NCBI RefSeq assembly: GCF_003054245.1
Contig: NZ_QBKR01000010.1
Coordinates: forward strand, 1-64,000
Length of the DNA: 64,000 nucleotides
Direction of reading: 5' to 3'
From: Melghirimyces profundicolus
GTDB lineage: Bacteria; Bacillota; Bacilli; Thermoactinomycetales; DSM-45169
Of the stretch, positions 7,719 to 16,701 are shown in pieces (position 1 is the first letter of the stretch; every line of letters starts with the position of its first letter). The notes below the pieces were generated by a model, which saw only the letters and a program-made list of their open reading frames with translations, was not told the DNA's origin and made no database searches. A program made the translations under genes and the position numbers.

Positions 7719-9299
7719 TTACAGATCGATCGCCGTCACATTTTGGATTTCGTCCAGTTCCTCCAAGGTTTTCAGCAATTCCTCGGAGATCGGTTTGTCC
7801 ACATGGAGCATCATGATGGCCCGGCCGCCGATATCTTTCCGTCCCACCTGCATGGTGGCGATATTGACATCGTGGTTGCCCAGAATGGTGCCCACCCGGC
7901 CGATGGCGCCAGGGCGGTCGTGGTGATGGATCAGGAGCAGATGACCGTCGGGCTGGACATCCACCGAATATTGGTCGATTTTGACGATCCGGGGTCCCAG
8001 GCCGTTCAACAGAGTGCCGGAGACCAGGGTCTCTTTCGCGTCGGTCCGGATTCCCACATGGATCAGGTGGGTGAAGCCGTGACTGCGGGAGACTTTCTGT
8101 TCGGTCACTTTCACGCCCCGTTCCCGTGCCAGATAGGGGGCGCTGACATAGTTGACGTCGGACAGGTAGTGGGAAAGAGCGCCCTTGAGGATGATCCGGC
8201 TGAGGGGGGCGGTATCCATTTCGGTCAGCTCGCCGGAAACGGTGATTGTGATCTCTTCCAAAGCTCCCTCGGCCGTCTGAATGGCGAACCGGCCCAGTTT
8301 TTCCGCCAGTGTTTGATAGGGGCGCAGCTTTTCCTGGAGTTCCGCCGGAATGGACGGGAGATTGACCGCGTTTTTAAAGGGTTCATCTCTCAGGATATGA
8401 AGAATTTCTTCGGATACGTCCACGGCTACATTCTGCTGGGCTTCCCGGGTGGAAGCGCCCAGGTGAGGGGTGGCGATCACCTGGGGCAGCGAGAAGAGCG
8501 GGTGTTGACCCGGCGGTTCCGTCTCGAATACATCGAGGGCGGCCCCGGCGACTTTTCCGGTTTGGATGGCGTCATAGAGCGCCCTTTCGTCAATGATTCC
8601 TCCCCGGGCGCAGTTGAGCACGCGAACTCCGTCCTTCATTCGGGCGAAAGCGCCGGCATCGATCAGGTGCCGCGTTTCCTTGGTGAGCGGGGTATGGACC
8701 GTGATGAAGTCGGAGCTGCGGATCACTTCGTCCATGGTGGCTTTACGGACCCCGACCTTCTCCGCCCGTTCTTCGGTCAGGTAGGGATCAAAGGCCACCA
8801 CGTTCATGTGGAATGCCCGGGCCCGCTTGGCCAGCTCTGCCCCGATTCGGCCGAGACCGAGGATGCCCAGGGTTTTGTTGTTCAGCTCCACGCCGACGTA
8901 GTCTTTTCGTTTCCATTCTCCCCGGATGATCGACTGGTAGCTTTGAGGAATGTTCCGGGCGAGGGAGATCAGCATGGCAAAGGTATGCTCCGCGGTGGAG
9001 ATCGTGTTGCCGTCGGGGGCGTTGACCACGACGATCCCGCGGGCTGTGGCAGCGGGGACATCGATGTTGTCCACGCCGACTCCGGCCCGGCCGATCGCTT
9101 TCAGCTTGCGGGCCGCCTGGATCACATCCGCAGTCACCTGGGTCTGACTGCGGACGATCAAGGCATCGGCGTCGGCGACTTCAACCAGCAGTTCTTCTTT
9201 TTTCAGATCCGTTTTTTGGACCACTTCCACATCCGGGGCATTTAACAATTGTTCAGTTCCCTGTCTGCTTAACGGATCGGTGATCAGCACGCGAAACAC
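7719..9299 (-). CDS. serA: D-3-phosphoglycerate dehydrogenase
   Basis: 526 residues, close to the 525 of B. subtilis SerA. It oxidises 3-phosphoglycerate to 3-phosphohydroxypyruvate, the first step of serine synthesis. Substrate-binding and NAD domains (GLGRIGAELA, then CARGGIIDE and the HLGASTREAQ active-site stretch) are followed by an intervening domain and a C-terminal ACT domain (DRPGAIGRVGTIL) for serine feedback. The GTG at 9299 follows GGAGGAGG with about 9 nt spacing. Its first 47 bases overlap the end of the upstream aminotransferase gene, and both lie behind the T-box leader. Confidence 0.94.
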   Translation of the reverse strand: MFRVLITDPLSRQGTEQLLNAPDVEVVQKTDLKKEELLVEVADADALIVRSQTQVTADVIQAARKLKAIGRAGVGVDNIDVPAATARGIVVVNAPDGNTISTAEHTFAMLISLARNIPQSYQSIIRGEWKRKDYVGVELNNKTLGILGLGRIGAELAKRARAFHMNVVAFDPYLTEERAEKVGVRKATMDEVIRSSDFITVHTPLTKETRHLIDAGAFARMKDGVRVLNCARGGIIDERALYDAIQTGKVAGAALDVFETEPPGQHPLFSLPQVIATPHLGASTREAQQNVAVDVSEEILHILRDEPFKNAVNLPSIPAELQEKLRPYQTLAEKLGRFAIQTAEGALEEITITVSGELTEMDTAPLSRIILKGALSHYLSDVNYVSAPYLARERGVKVTEQKVSRSHGFTHLIHVGIRTDAKETLVSGTLLNGLGPRIVKIDQYSVDVQPDGHLLLIHHHDRPGAIGRVGTILGNHDVNIATMQVGRKDIGGRAIMMLHVDKPISEELLKTLEELDEIQNVTAIDL

Positions 9300-10440
9300 G
9301 AATCCATTCCTCCTCCGCTGCTTGGGTTCCGGCTCCGGTCTCCACCGGAGCACCGATGCGGGCCAGCGCCACTTCCAATGCCGACAGGGTGGTCAGCACA
9401 TCCAAGGGATCGGCGTAGCCCATGTGTCCGATCCGGAAGATCTTTCCCTTCAGGTGCTGTTGTCCGCCGGCGACCCGAAGACCCAGACGGCGCAATTCTT
9501 TCCGGAGGTCTTCGGAGGACCAGGTCTTTCCGCCCTTCACGGCGGTCACGGTGGGAGAGGCATCCCGGTCTTCGGTCAGGAGTTCCAGGTCGAGAGCCCG
9601 GATGCCGGCCCGGGTCATTTCCATCATCAGACGGTGACGGGAAAAGACGGTTTCCATCCCTTCTTCATCCAGCATGTCGAGAACTTCTTTCAGACCGAAC
9701 AACAGGGAAACCGCCGGCGTGTTGGGGGTGGTGTCCTTCTCCAGGCTCTTTCGATAGTTGGAAAGGTCCAGGTAGAAGCGGGGGTGCGGATTGGTTTCCA
9801 TCGCATTCCAGGCCCGGTCGCTCACCGCCGCGAAGGCGAGTCCGGGAGGGAGCATAAGGGCTTTTTGCGAGCCGGCTACGAGGATATCGATCCCCCATCT
9901 GTCGGCTTCGGCGGGGACGCCACCCACGCAACTGACCCCGTCCACGACGGTGAGCGCCTGTGTCCGTTCCCGCACCCGCCCGACCAATTCGCGGATGGGG
10001 TTGAGCACGCCGGTCGACGTTTCGCAAAACGTGAGGAAGACGGCTTTCACCCGGGGATGTTGTTCCAGAAATGCGTCCAGTTGCTCCGGATGGCAGGCCT
10101 TTCCCCATTCGACATCCAACCGGTGAACCTTCACCCGCATGGAATTCAAGATGTTGGCGAAGCGGTCGCCGAAGGCGCCGGTGACCACCACCGCTGCTTC
10201 TTCTCCCTCGGCAAGAAGATTGGCGGCGGCCGCTTCCAGGGCGGAGGTGCCGCTTCCCGTCAAGAGCAGAACGGGGTTTTGGGTGCCGAAGACGGGACCG
10301 AGGCGGCGGCTGACTTCCCGAACCAGTCGGGAACAGTCGGGATCACGGTGACCGATCATCGGGCGGGACATGGCGAGCTGCACCCGGGGCGGGATGGGGG
10401 TCGGCCCCGGGATCTGAAGACGGTATTTGTCTTTTAGCAT
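9253..10440 (-). CDS. Class V aminotransferase (alanine-glyoxylate/serine-pyruvate type), likely the serine-pathway transaminase
   Basis: 395 residues, PLP-dependent class V fold. GSQKALMLPPG contains the expected PLP lysine K193; the substrate-loop start PGPTPIPP and the SGTSALEA cofactor region match alanine-glyoxylate/serine-pyruvate-type enzymes rather than classical SerC. Because it lies in one operon with serA behind a T-box, it probably converts 3-phosphohydroxypyruvate to phosphoserine, as has been proposed for similar serA-linked enzymes; this is inference from context. A purine-catabolic or glyoxylate transaminase is the alternative. Its 3' end overlaps the serA start by 47 bases. 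ATG 10440 is preceded by AAAGGAGG. Confidence 0.85.
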   Translation of the reverse strand: MLKDKYRLQIPGPTPIPPRVQLAMSRPMIGHRDPDCSRLVREVSRRLGPVFGTQNPVLLLTGSGTSALEAAAANLLAEGEEAAVVVTGAFGDRFANILNSMRVKVHRLDVEWGKACHPEQLDAFLEQHPRVKAVFLTFCETSTGVLNPIRELVGRVRERTQALTVVDGVSCVGGVPAEADRWGIDILVAGSQKALMLPPGLAFAAVSDRAWNAMETNPHPRFYLDLSNYRKSLEKDTTPNTPAVSLLFGLKEVLDMLDEEGMETVFSRHRLMMEMTRAGIRALDLELLTEDRDASPTVTAVKGGKTWSSEDLRKELRRLGLRVAGGQQHLKGKIFRIGHMGYADPLDVLTTLSALEVALARIGAPVETGAGTQAAEEEWIRVSRADHRSVKQTGN

Positions 10441-10470
10441 GGTTTCTGTCCTCCTTTTCTCCTCTTCCTA

Positions 10471-10757
10471 TGAAGAAAGGCCTTTCATCCGCACACTGCC
10501 GCCAAGACAGCGAGGGACGAAAGGCCGTGTTGCCACCCTCATTTACCCCGACCTCACGGTTCGGGGCCTCAACGGGTCGAATCGACCCGGGGGATAACGG
10601 TCCGCCGATCCGGCCTACTTCAGGGTTCAGCCGGATGACTCGGGAGTGCTCCGTCACGGCAGGAACACCGATTCGCAGCGACCATCGGTTCTCTGCAGTT
10701 CCTTTTTTCCGCAACTTGGCTCCGTCATTGTCCGTGATTTAGGAGTATTTCCGCAAA
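10471..10757 (-). promoter_or_regulatory. T-box riboswitch (probably serine-specific) upstream of the aminotransferase-serA operon
   Basis: Read on the minus strand, the leader contains the T-box core GAGGGTGGCAACACGG (within 10522-10540), whose antiterminator competes with a terminator formed by GGCCTTTCGTCC (10526-10515) and GGATGAAAGGCC (10490-10479) followed by TTTCTT. A stem I region with AGAGAA and TGAAGTAGGCC elements lies upstream. A serine TCC codon at 10645-10643, in CACTCCCGAG, is the candidate specifier. Uncharged tRNA-Ser would stabilise the antiterminator. The core and terminator are clear; the specifier is inferred. Confidence 0.88.
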
Positions 10758-10767
10758 AGATGTAATT

Positions 10768-10796
10768 ACTCTAACACGGTGAAGCAAGAGTGTCAA
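10768..10796 (-). promoter_or_regulatory. Sigma-A promoter of the T-box/serA operon
   Basis: On the minus strand: TTGACA (10796-10791), 17-bp spacer, TAGAGT (10773-10768), immediately before the T-box leader. Confidence 0.75.
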
Positions 10797-10891
10797 CAGG
10801 TGGAATCCAAAAACAAGTCCAAAAGATCAACCGGTTGTGATACCATGGCCATGTGCCGAAACCGGGATCGAGGGGAGAAAGGAGGGTGTGG

Positions 10892-13015
10892 ATGCCAACG
10901 GTGAAGGACGTGGATTTATCCCGTCTCAACCGGGAGCAGCGGGAGGCGGTTACCGCGGAAGGGAAGGCCGTGGCGGTTTTCGCGGGCCCTGGAAGCGGGA
11001 AAACCACGGTGTTGACGAGCCGGGCGGCCTGGCTTCTTCAGCAGGGGGTGACAGGCGGGCGGATTCTGGTGGTGACCTTCACCCGGGCGGCGGCTCGGGA
11101 AATGAAAGAGAGACTGGCCTTTCATACCGCCGCGGCCCGCGACCTGACCATCGGAACATTTCACTCCGTCTTTCTCCGCCTCCTCCGTGAGTCAGGAATT
11201 CCGGTTCCCCGACTCATCGGGGAAGGGGAGCAGGCCGGCATGTTGCGGGAACTGTTGGCGGAAAAAAAGCGGCCGTGGGATGAAGATGCGGTTTCCGGCT
11301 TTCTCGGACAGATCGGATATTGCAAGAACCATCTGATGTTGCCGGAGCGGATGAACGTCCGGAAGGAGAAGAACATCGCGTTTCGGGACTTGTTCCATGC
11401 CTACGAGCGTCTGAAGGAAGATCGGCGGGTGTGGGATTACGACGATATTTTGATTCAGTTTTACCGACTTTTGCGGCGACCGGGATCCCATTCGTTCCGG
11501 AATCGATACTTACATATTTTGGTCGATGAATTCCAGGACATCAACCGGGTTCAGTGGGAATGCATCCGTCTTCTCCTCCCCCCGGAAGGCCGGCTTTTCG
11601 TGGTGGGAGACGATGATCAGTCCATTTACGGGTTTCGGGGGAGCGATCCCGGCTACATGCTGGAGCTGGTCCGTTCGTTTCCCGATGCCCGCCGGATCGT
11701 CCTGAAGACGAACTACCGGTCGACGGAGGAAATCATCCGGGCGGGACAGCACCTGATTGCCCACAACCGACATCGCCAACCGAAAGAGCTCACAGGGGTC
11801 GGGGTGCGGGGATCGGAGTCCCCCGTTTGGATGGAACCTGCCGACGAAGAAGAGGAGGCCCGCTGCATCCTGGAAGCGTTGCGGGACGGGAAGGAGACCG
11901 CGGTGCTGTATCGGACCTCCACTCAGGCACGCGCCATGATCGACGCCCTGGTACAGGAGAACGTCCCCTTCAGCGTAGCTGCCGGGGATGCCGCCTTTTA
12001 TCGGCGCTGGCAGGTGGTCGACGTGCTCAGTTACTTGAAGCTGGCGGAAAATCCCGATGACCTGGATGCCCTTGTCCGGGTGATCAACCGGCCGAAACGG
12101 TACCTGTTCGGGGATGAATGGATGGACGGTTTGTGGTTTCTCTCCCGGAAGACCGGCCGGTCCCTTCTGGAATGCCTGCCGGAACTGGAAGGACTGGAAG
12201 GGTATCAAAAAAAACACCTGTCACGGATGGTTCGGGAAGTCGCCATGCTTCGGGAACTTTCTTTGACCGAGGCGGTGGAGCGGATCCGGCGGAACATCGG
12301 GTACGACGATTTCCTCTCCTCCATGGCCCGGGATCTCGGCCAAGATCCGGCGAGCCTGAGGGAACCGGTGGAGGAACTTTCCGTGGCGGTTCGGAGGCAC
12401 CCCGACGCCGCCTCGCTTCTTTCCCATATTCAAACCGTGGAGCAGCGGGTTCGGGAAAAACCGGAACATCCGCAGGTCCGACTGATGACGTTTCATCGGT
12501 CCAAGGGGTTGGAATTCGACCGGGTCTTTCTGATCGGGCTCCATGCCATGGTGATCCCCCACCGCCGGAGCCTTCAGGTTCCGGAAAAATGGAAAAGCCG
12601 GGCATGGGAAGAGGAGAGGCGGCTTCTCTATGTCGGGATGACGAGGGCACGCCGGGAACTGCACCTGTCTGTCAGTCAGACTCGACAAGGCAGACGGGTT
12701 GGACCTTCCCCGTTCCTGAAGGAACTGGGTTACCGGGGAGGAGAACCGCCCCCCGAAAGAACGGAGCCTTCACAAATCCCCCGGAACCGCCCGAACCCGG
12801 AACAGCCTCAGTTGCGTCACCGAAAGGAGCCGGTCAGGATCGGCGACGAACTGATACACACCCGCTGGGGAGAAGGGCGGGTGACCGGGATCATCCCTCT
12901 CGATGGAACGGCTCCCGGTCGGAAGGTGGCTCTCCGCTTTGAAACGGAAACGCGCACACTCCATTACGAGCTGTCCCGCCATCTGGGCCTCCTCAAAAGG
13001 ACGGAGGAATCATGA
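10892..13015 (+). CDS. UvrD/PcrA-like superfamily 1 DNA helicase
   Basis: 707 residues. All SF1A helicase motifs are visible: Q motif near 14, Walker A AGPGSGKTT (31-39), Walker B in LVDEFQDIN (about 210-218), motif III DDDQSIYGFRGS, motif IV NYRSTEE, motif V MTFHRSKGLEFD and motif VI VGMTRARREL. A C-terminal tail after about 645 (GDELIHTRWGEGRV) resembles the Tudor-like RNA-polymerase-binding tail of PcrA. It is an ATP-driven 3'-5' DNA translocase. Whether it is the main PcrA or a UvrD paralogue is unknown, since pcrA usually sits beside ligA. ATG 10892 follows GAAAGGAGGG. It stands alone with its own terminator. Confidence 0.85.
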   Translation: MPTVKDVDLSRLNREQREAVTAEGKAVAVFAGPGSGKTTVLTSRAAWLLQQGVTGGRILVVTFTRAAAREMKERLAFHTAAARDLTIGTFHSVFLRLLRESGIPVPRLIGEGEQAGMLRELLAEKKRPWDEDAVSGFLGQIGYCKNHLMLPERMNVRKEKNIAFRDLFHAYERLKEDRRVWDYDDILIQFYRLLRRPGSHSFRNRYLHILVDEFQDINRVQWECIRLLLPPEGRLFVVGDDDQSIYGFRGSDPGYMLELVRSFPDARRIVLKTNYRSTEEIIRAGQHLIAHNRHRQPKELTGVGVRGSESPVWMEPADEEEEARCILEALRDGKETAVLYRTSTQARAMIDALVQENVPFSVAAGDAAFYRRWQVVDVLSYLKLAENPDDLDALVRVINRPKRYLFGDEWMDGLWFLSRKTGRSLLECLPELEGLEGYQKKHLSRMVREVAMLRELSLTEAVERIRRNIGYDDFLSSMARDLGQDPASLREPVEELSVAVRRHPDAASLLSHIQTVEQRVREKPEHPQVRLMTFHRSKGLEFDRVFLIGLHAMVIPHRRSLQVPEKWKSRAWEEERRLLYVGMTRARRELHLSVSQTRQGRRVGPSPFLKELGYRGGEPPPERTEPSQIPRNRPNPEQPQLRHRKEPVRIGDELIHTRWGEGRVTGIIPLDGTAPGRKVALRFETETRTLHYELSRHLGLLKRTEES

Positions 13016-13037
13016 GAAAAGCCCTTTCAGCACAACA

Positions 13038-13080
13038 AACAACCCCGGCCCAACCAGAGGGGATCCGGGGTTGTTTTTTT
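13038..13080 (+). terminator. Terminator after the helicase gene
   Basis: AACAACCCCGG (13038-13048) pairs with CCGGGGTTGTT (13065-13075), and the downstream run of T residues follows directly. Confidence 0.88.
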
Positions 13081-13114
13081 CGGTGGCGACCCGAAAGCGC
13101 GGCTGAATTTCCGT

Positions 13115-13606
13115 TCAGCCGTTGTAACGTTTCAAGCTGGCTTCATACAGTTCGCGAGCCACTTCAATGCCCTTCCAGCCTTCAATCCGGGTTTCTTTGT
13201 TTTCGAGGTCTTTGTAGACCTGGAAGAAGTGTTCGATTTCTTTCAGGGTGTGAGCCGGCACATCCTCCAAGGACTTCACGCCGTTCCAGCGGGGATCTTC
13301 CACAGGGACGCCCAGGAGTTTTTCATCTTTTCCTTTGTCGTCGGACATCAGAAGAACGCCGATGACACGGGTTTCGATGACGCAACCCGGAAAGGTGGGA
13401 AAGGTGGTCAGTACCAAGATATCAAGAGGGTCCCCGTCTTCCGCCAGGGTTTTTTCCAGGTAGCCGTATTCGGTGGGATAATGCATCGGGGAGTAAAGCA
13501 CCCGGTCCAGCCGAAATACCCCTTCTTTCTTGTCATACTCGTATTTGTTCTGGCTTCCGGTGGGAATTTCGATAAAGGCGTCCACAACCAGTTCGTTTTG
13601 CGCCAT
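13115..13606 (-). CDS. ppa: Inorganic pyrophosphatase, family I
   Basis: 163 residues, the usual length for soluble family I enzymes. It hydrolyses pyrophosphate to phosphate, pulling biosynthetic reactions forward. The metal-binding signature DGDPLDILV and the YPTEYGYLEKT and DDKGKDEK stretches are present. ATG 13606 has an AAGGAGG site close upstream. B. subtilis relies on a family II (PpaC) enzyme, so the family I enzyme is a lineage difference. It is transcribed alone on the minus strand. Confidence 0.94.
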   Translation of the reverse strand: MAQNELVVDAFIEIPTGSQNKYEYDKKEGVFRLDRVLYSPMHYPTEYGYLEKTLAEDGDPLDILVLTTFPTFPGCVIETRVIGVLLMSDDKGKDEKLLGVPVEDPRWNGVKSLEDVPAHTLKEIEHFFQVYKDLENKETRIEGWKGIEVARELYEASLKRYNG

Positions 13607-13743
13607 CTGTCACTACCTCCTTGGCTCTCCGATATATGTAATGACCTTTCAGGTTCCATTCTCCATTGTATTCTCTTTTTTTAGCGGAATCAATTCTGTG
13701 TTAAAATGGGGGAAGTCACACACGGAGAAACGGAGAGGGATTT

Positions 13744-14073
13744 ATGTCGGAAGAAGAATCGGAGCATCGGATCGGAGCCCGGGTCTTTGCGGAGCGGTAT
13801 CGCCGGAGAAAACTGGGTGACGCTCAGCTCGTGGATGTTCGGGAGCCGGAGGAATGGGAGGTGTACCACTTGGAGGGGGCCCGGCTGATCCCCCTTCAAA
13901 CCCTTCCCCGGGCGCTGGACCGGTTGGATCCAAAGCGGAAAATCTATGTGTTCTGTGCTCACGGGGTGCGCAGTGTCCACGCTGTGAATGTTTTGTACGG
14001 CCTCGGTTTCCGAAATGTCGTCCATGTGGACGGGGGGCTGGCGGAAGTCATGCTTCATCTGGAGGGAAAATAA
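13744..14073 (+). CDS. Rhodanese-like domain protein
   Basis: 109 residues, a single rhodanese domain with LVDVREPEEWEVYHLEGA and the active-site loop CAHGVRS, whose cysteine would carry a persulfide. Small stand-alone rhodaneses handle sulfane sulfur or act as sulfur carriers; the acceptor here is unknown. ATG 13744 follows an AGAGGGA site. It is monocistronic, with a strong hairpin directly after the stop codon. Confidence 0.85.
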   Translation: MSEEESEHRIGARVFAERYRRRKLGDAQLVDVREPEEWEVYHLEGARLIPLQTLPRALDRLDPKRKIYVFCAHGVRSVHAVNVLYGLGFRNVVHVDGGLAEVMLHLEGK

Positions 14074-14106
14074 AGAAGGCTGTCCGGTGTTCCGGCAGCC
14101 TTCTTT
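14073..14106. terminator. Terminator between the rhodanese gene and fer
   Basis: AAGAAGGCTG (14073-14082) pairs with CAGCCTTCTT (14096-14105). It overlaps the rhodanese stop and also faces the end of fer, so it can act in both directions. Confidence 0.85.
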
Positions 14107-14119
14107 TGGGAATCTATGA

Positions 14120-14994
<875 letters not shown>

Positions 14995-15040
14995 GCATGT
15001 GGACAAGGGGTGGGGGATATATTGTAATGAAAGGAGGGGG

Positions 15041-15448
15041 TTGGCTCTGACCGGGATCCTGATTCGGACGGCCTTCGGGTGGGTGGCGTCGGCTTTGGCT
15101 GTGCTGTCTTTTCCGGACCTCCCGATGGAGGCCCCCGCGATTTGGCGATATTTCAATCTGAACTTCCTGATTGCCCTGGGACTGTCGGTCGTGGCTGCGT
15201 GGCAGTCAGTCAAGGCGGGAAGGAAGGCGGTCTCGCGCTGGCTGTACCTTCCGTTGCCCCGGAAGTCCCTGTCCCGTCTGAAATTTTTGCTCCCCCTGCC
15301 CCTGGTTCTGTCGGCGGCCCTTTATCTTTCGGTGGAGCTTCCCCTGACGGGAGCGGCGACGGTGATGTTTTTTGCGTTCCGGGAGATCCGGGACTGGAGG
15401 AAAAAACAGAAGGCGATTGAACAACCCCGAAAAAGTCGGGCAGGCTGA
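15041..15448 (+). CDS. Small membrane protein of unknown function
   Basis: About 135 residues, not recognised. Three or four hydrophobic segments (residues roughly 1-20, 30-50, 85-105, 110-125) and a basic C-terminus (REIRDWRKKQK) suggest an integral membrane protein. The start is uncertain: AAAGGAGG at 15030-15037 is close to TTG 15041; an in-frame ATG at 14999 lies just after the CPBP stop but lacks a ribosome site. Its position is that of ypbE in B. subtilis, but I see no clear similarity to YpbE. Confidence 0.55.
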   Translation: MALTGILIRTAFGWVASALAVLSFPDLPMEAPAIWRYFNLNFLIALGLSVVAAWQSVKAGRKAVSRWLYLPLPRKSLSRLKFLLPLPLVLSAALYLSVELPLTGAATVMFFAFREIRDWRKKQKAIEQPRKSRAG

Positions 15449-15467
15449 CTGAAACCGAAGCCCCCCC

Positions 15468-15496
15468 TTGACAAGCCTGGGATTCTGTAATAAAAT
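15468..15496 (+). promoter_or_regulatory. Sigma-A promoter of the tRNA cluster
   Basis: TTGACA (15468-15473), 17-bp spacer, TAAAAT (15491-15496), about 20 bp before the first tRNA. Confidence 0.85.
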
Positions 15497-15515
15497 CCTA
15501 AAGTGTCTCTTCTGC

Positions 15516-15607
15516 GGAGAGGTGTCCGAGAGGCCGAAGGAGCACGATTGGAAATCGTGTAGGCGGTTACCACCGTCTCGAGGGTTCGAATCCCTCCCTC
15601 TCCGCCA
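15516..15607 (+). tRNA. tRNA-Ser (anticodon GGA)
   Basis: 92 nt including an encoded CCA. The acceptor GGAGAGG pairs with CCTCTCC; the long variable arm is typical of class II tRNA-Ser; the anticodon loop is ATTGGAA and TTCGAAT marks the T loop. It reads TCC/TCT, the same codon family as the proposed T-box specifier at 10.6 kb. Confidence 0.96.
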
Positions 15608-15621
15608 TGTTTTTGACAGAC

Positions 15622-15714
15622 GGAGAGATACCCAAGTGGCCGAAGGGGACGGTTTGCTAAACCGTTAGGGGGCCGTTTGGCCCCGCGCGGGTTCGAATCC
15701 CGCTCTCTCCGCCA
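15622..15714 (+). tRNA. tRNA-Ser (anticodon GCT)
   Basis: 93 nt including an encoded CCA. The acceptor GGAGAGA pairs with TCTCTCC; a long variable arm rich in GGCC is present; the anticodon GCT reads AGC/AGT. It is probably cotranscribed with the neighbouring tRNAs. Confidence 0.96.
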
Positions 15715-15725
15715 TCTATTTTTGT

Positions 15726-15802
15726 GGCGGCGTGGCTCAACTGGTTAGAGCGTACGGTTCATACCCGTAAGGTTGGGGGTTCGAGACCCTCCGCCGCCAC
15801 CA
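15726..15802 (+). tRNA. tRNA-Met (anticodon CAT, elongator type)
   Basis: 77 nt with an encoded CCA. GGCGGCG pairs with CGCCGCC; anticodon loop GGTTCATACC. The sequence resembles the B. subtilis elongator tRNA-Met rather than the initiator or the lysidine-modified tRNA-Ile. It is the last of the three-gene cluster. The 259 bp from here to the next gene show nothing clear. Confidence 0.93.
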
Positions 15803-16061
15803 TCTCCGTTACGGGAGGAAACCTGATGGGGATTTTGCCACTTTCACAGGGGGATGAATGAAACGGGAATCCGGCTGGAAAGCCCAGGGTTCTTTTTTTA
15901 TATAACCTCTGTGCCCCTGATGATGGAGAGATGCACGGAACGGGAAGTTTGTGTATGATGAAGTGGGAGAAGACAAAGAAAAGGGGACCTGACCGCGTAA
16001 CGATCGATGCCTCACCCTCATACGTTGTATTGTGCGGGTCTCCAGCGAGGGAGGGTAAACC

Positions 16062-16655
16062 ATGCGTGTCGAGCGACTCAGCCGAGACAAAATCCGCTTT
16101 TACTTATCCATGGACGATTTGATGGAGCGGGGAATCGAAAAAGAGGACATGTGGCGGGACATCCCGAAAGTACATGAGCTGTTTAACGATATGATGGATC
16201 AGGCTTATCAGGAGCTTGGTTTTGAAATTTCCGGCCCCGTGGCCGTGGAGGTCTTTGCTCTGCCGGCGCAGGGAATGGTGGTCGTTGTCACGCGGGGCAG
16301 AACGCCTTCCCCCAGCGACTTGGATGAGCTGGATGGGGATGATATGTACGAATTGGAAGTAACTTTGGAAGAGAGCGACCAAGTTATTTTTCAGTTTCAG
16401 GATTTCGAGTATCTGGTGCAGGCTGCAAGGGATGTACAGCCTCTGATGGGCAACGCCGGCAGGGTGTACGCCTATCGTGACCGGTACTTTCTGGTCCTCG
16501 ACACCGATATGGAAACCGAGACCTTGCAACAGGGGATCGCTGTTCTGTCCGAGTTCGGAGAAGCTTCCACTGTGACCGAACATGTCCTTCAAGAATACGG
16601 GAAAACCATTTGGGACCAGGAAGCAGTCGGCGAAATTATCCGCTATTTTTCCTGA
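16062..16655 (+). CDS. mecA: MecA/YpbH-family ClpC adaptor protein
   Basis: 197 residues. The N-terminal domain MRVERLSRDKIRFYLS with the following KEDMWRDIP region, an acidic middle linker (about 85-105) and a C-terminal ClpC-binding domain ending in LQEYGKTI match MecA. These adaptors hand substrates to the ClpCP protease, for example competence or sporulation factors. In B. subtilis the paralogue ypbH lies in this chromosomal neighbourhood, so YpbH is equally possible as a name. ATG 16062 follows a GGAGGG site. A hairpin terminator follows. Confidence 0.87.
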   Translation: MRVERLSRDKIRFYLSMDDLMERGIEKEDMWRDIPKVHELFNDMMDQAYQELGFEISGPVAVEVFALPAQGMVVVVTRGRTPSPSDLDELDGDDMYELEVTLEESDQVIFQFQDFEYLVQAARDVQPLMGNAGRVYAYRDRYFLVLDTDMETETLQQGIAVLSEFGEASTVTEHVLQEYGKTIWDQEAVGEIIRYFS

Positions 16656-16666
16656 TCCCGTTTGAG

Positions 16667-16698
16667 ACGATCGCGGCTGAAAACCCGCGATCGTTTTA
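16667..16698. terminator. Terminator between mecA and the deacetylase gene
   Basis: ACGATCGCGG (16667-16676) pairs with CCGCGATCGT (16685-16694), then TTT. It separates convergent genes. Confidence 0.82.
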
Positions 16699-16701
16699 TA
16701 T

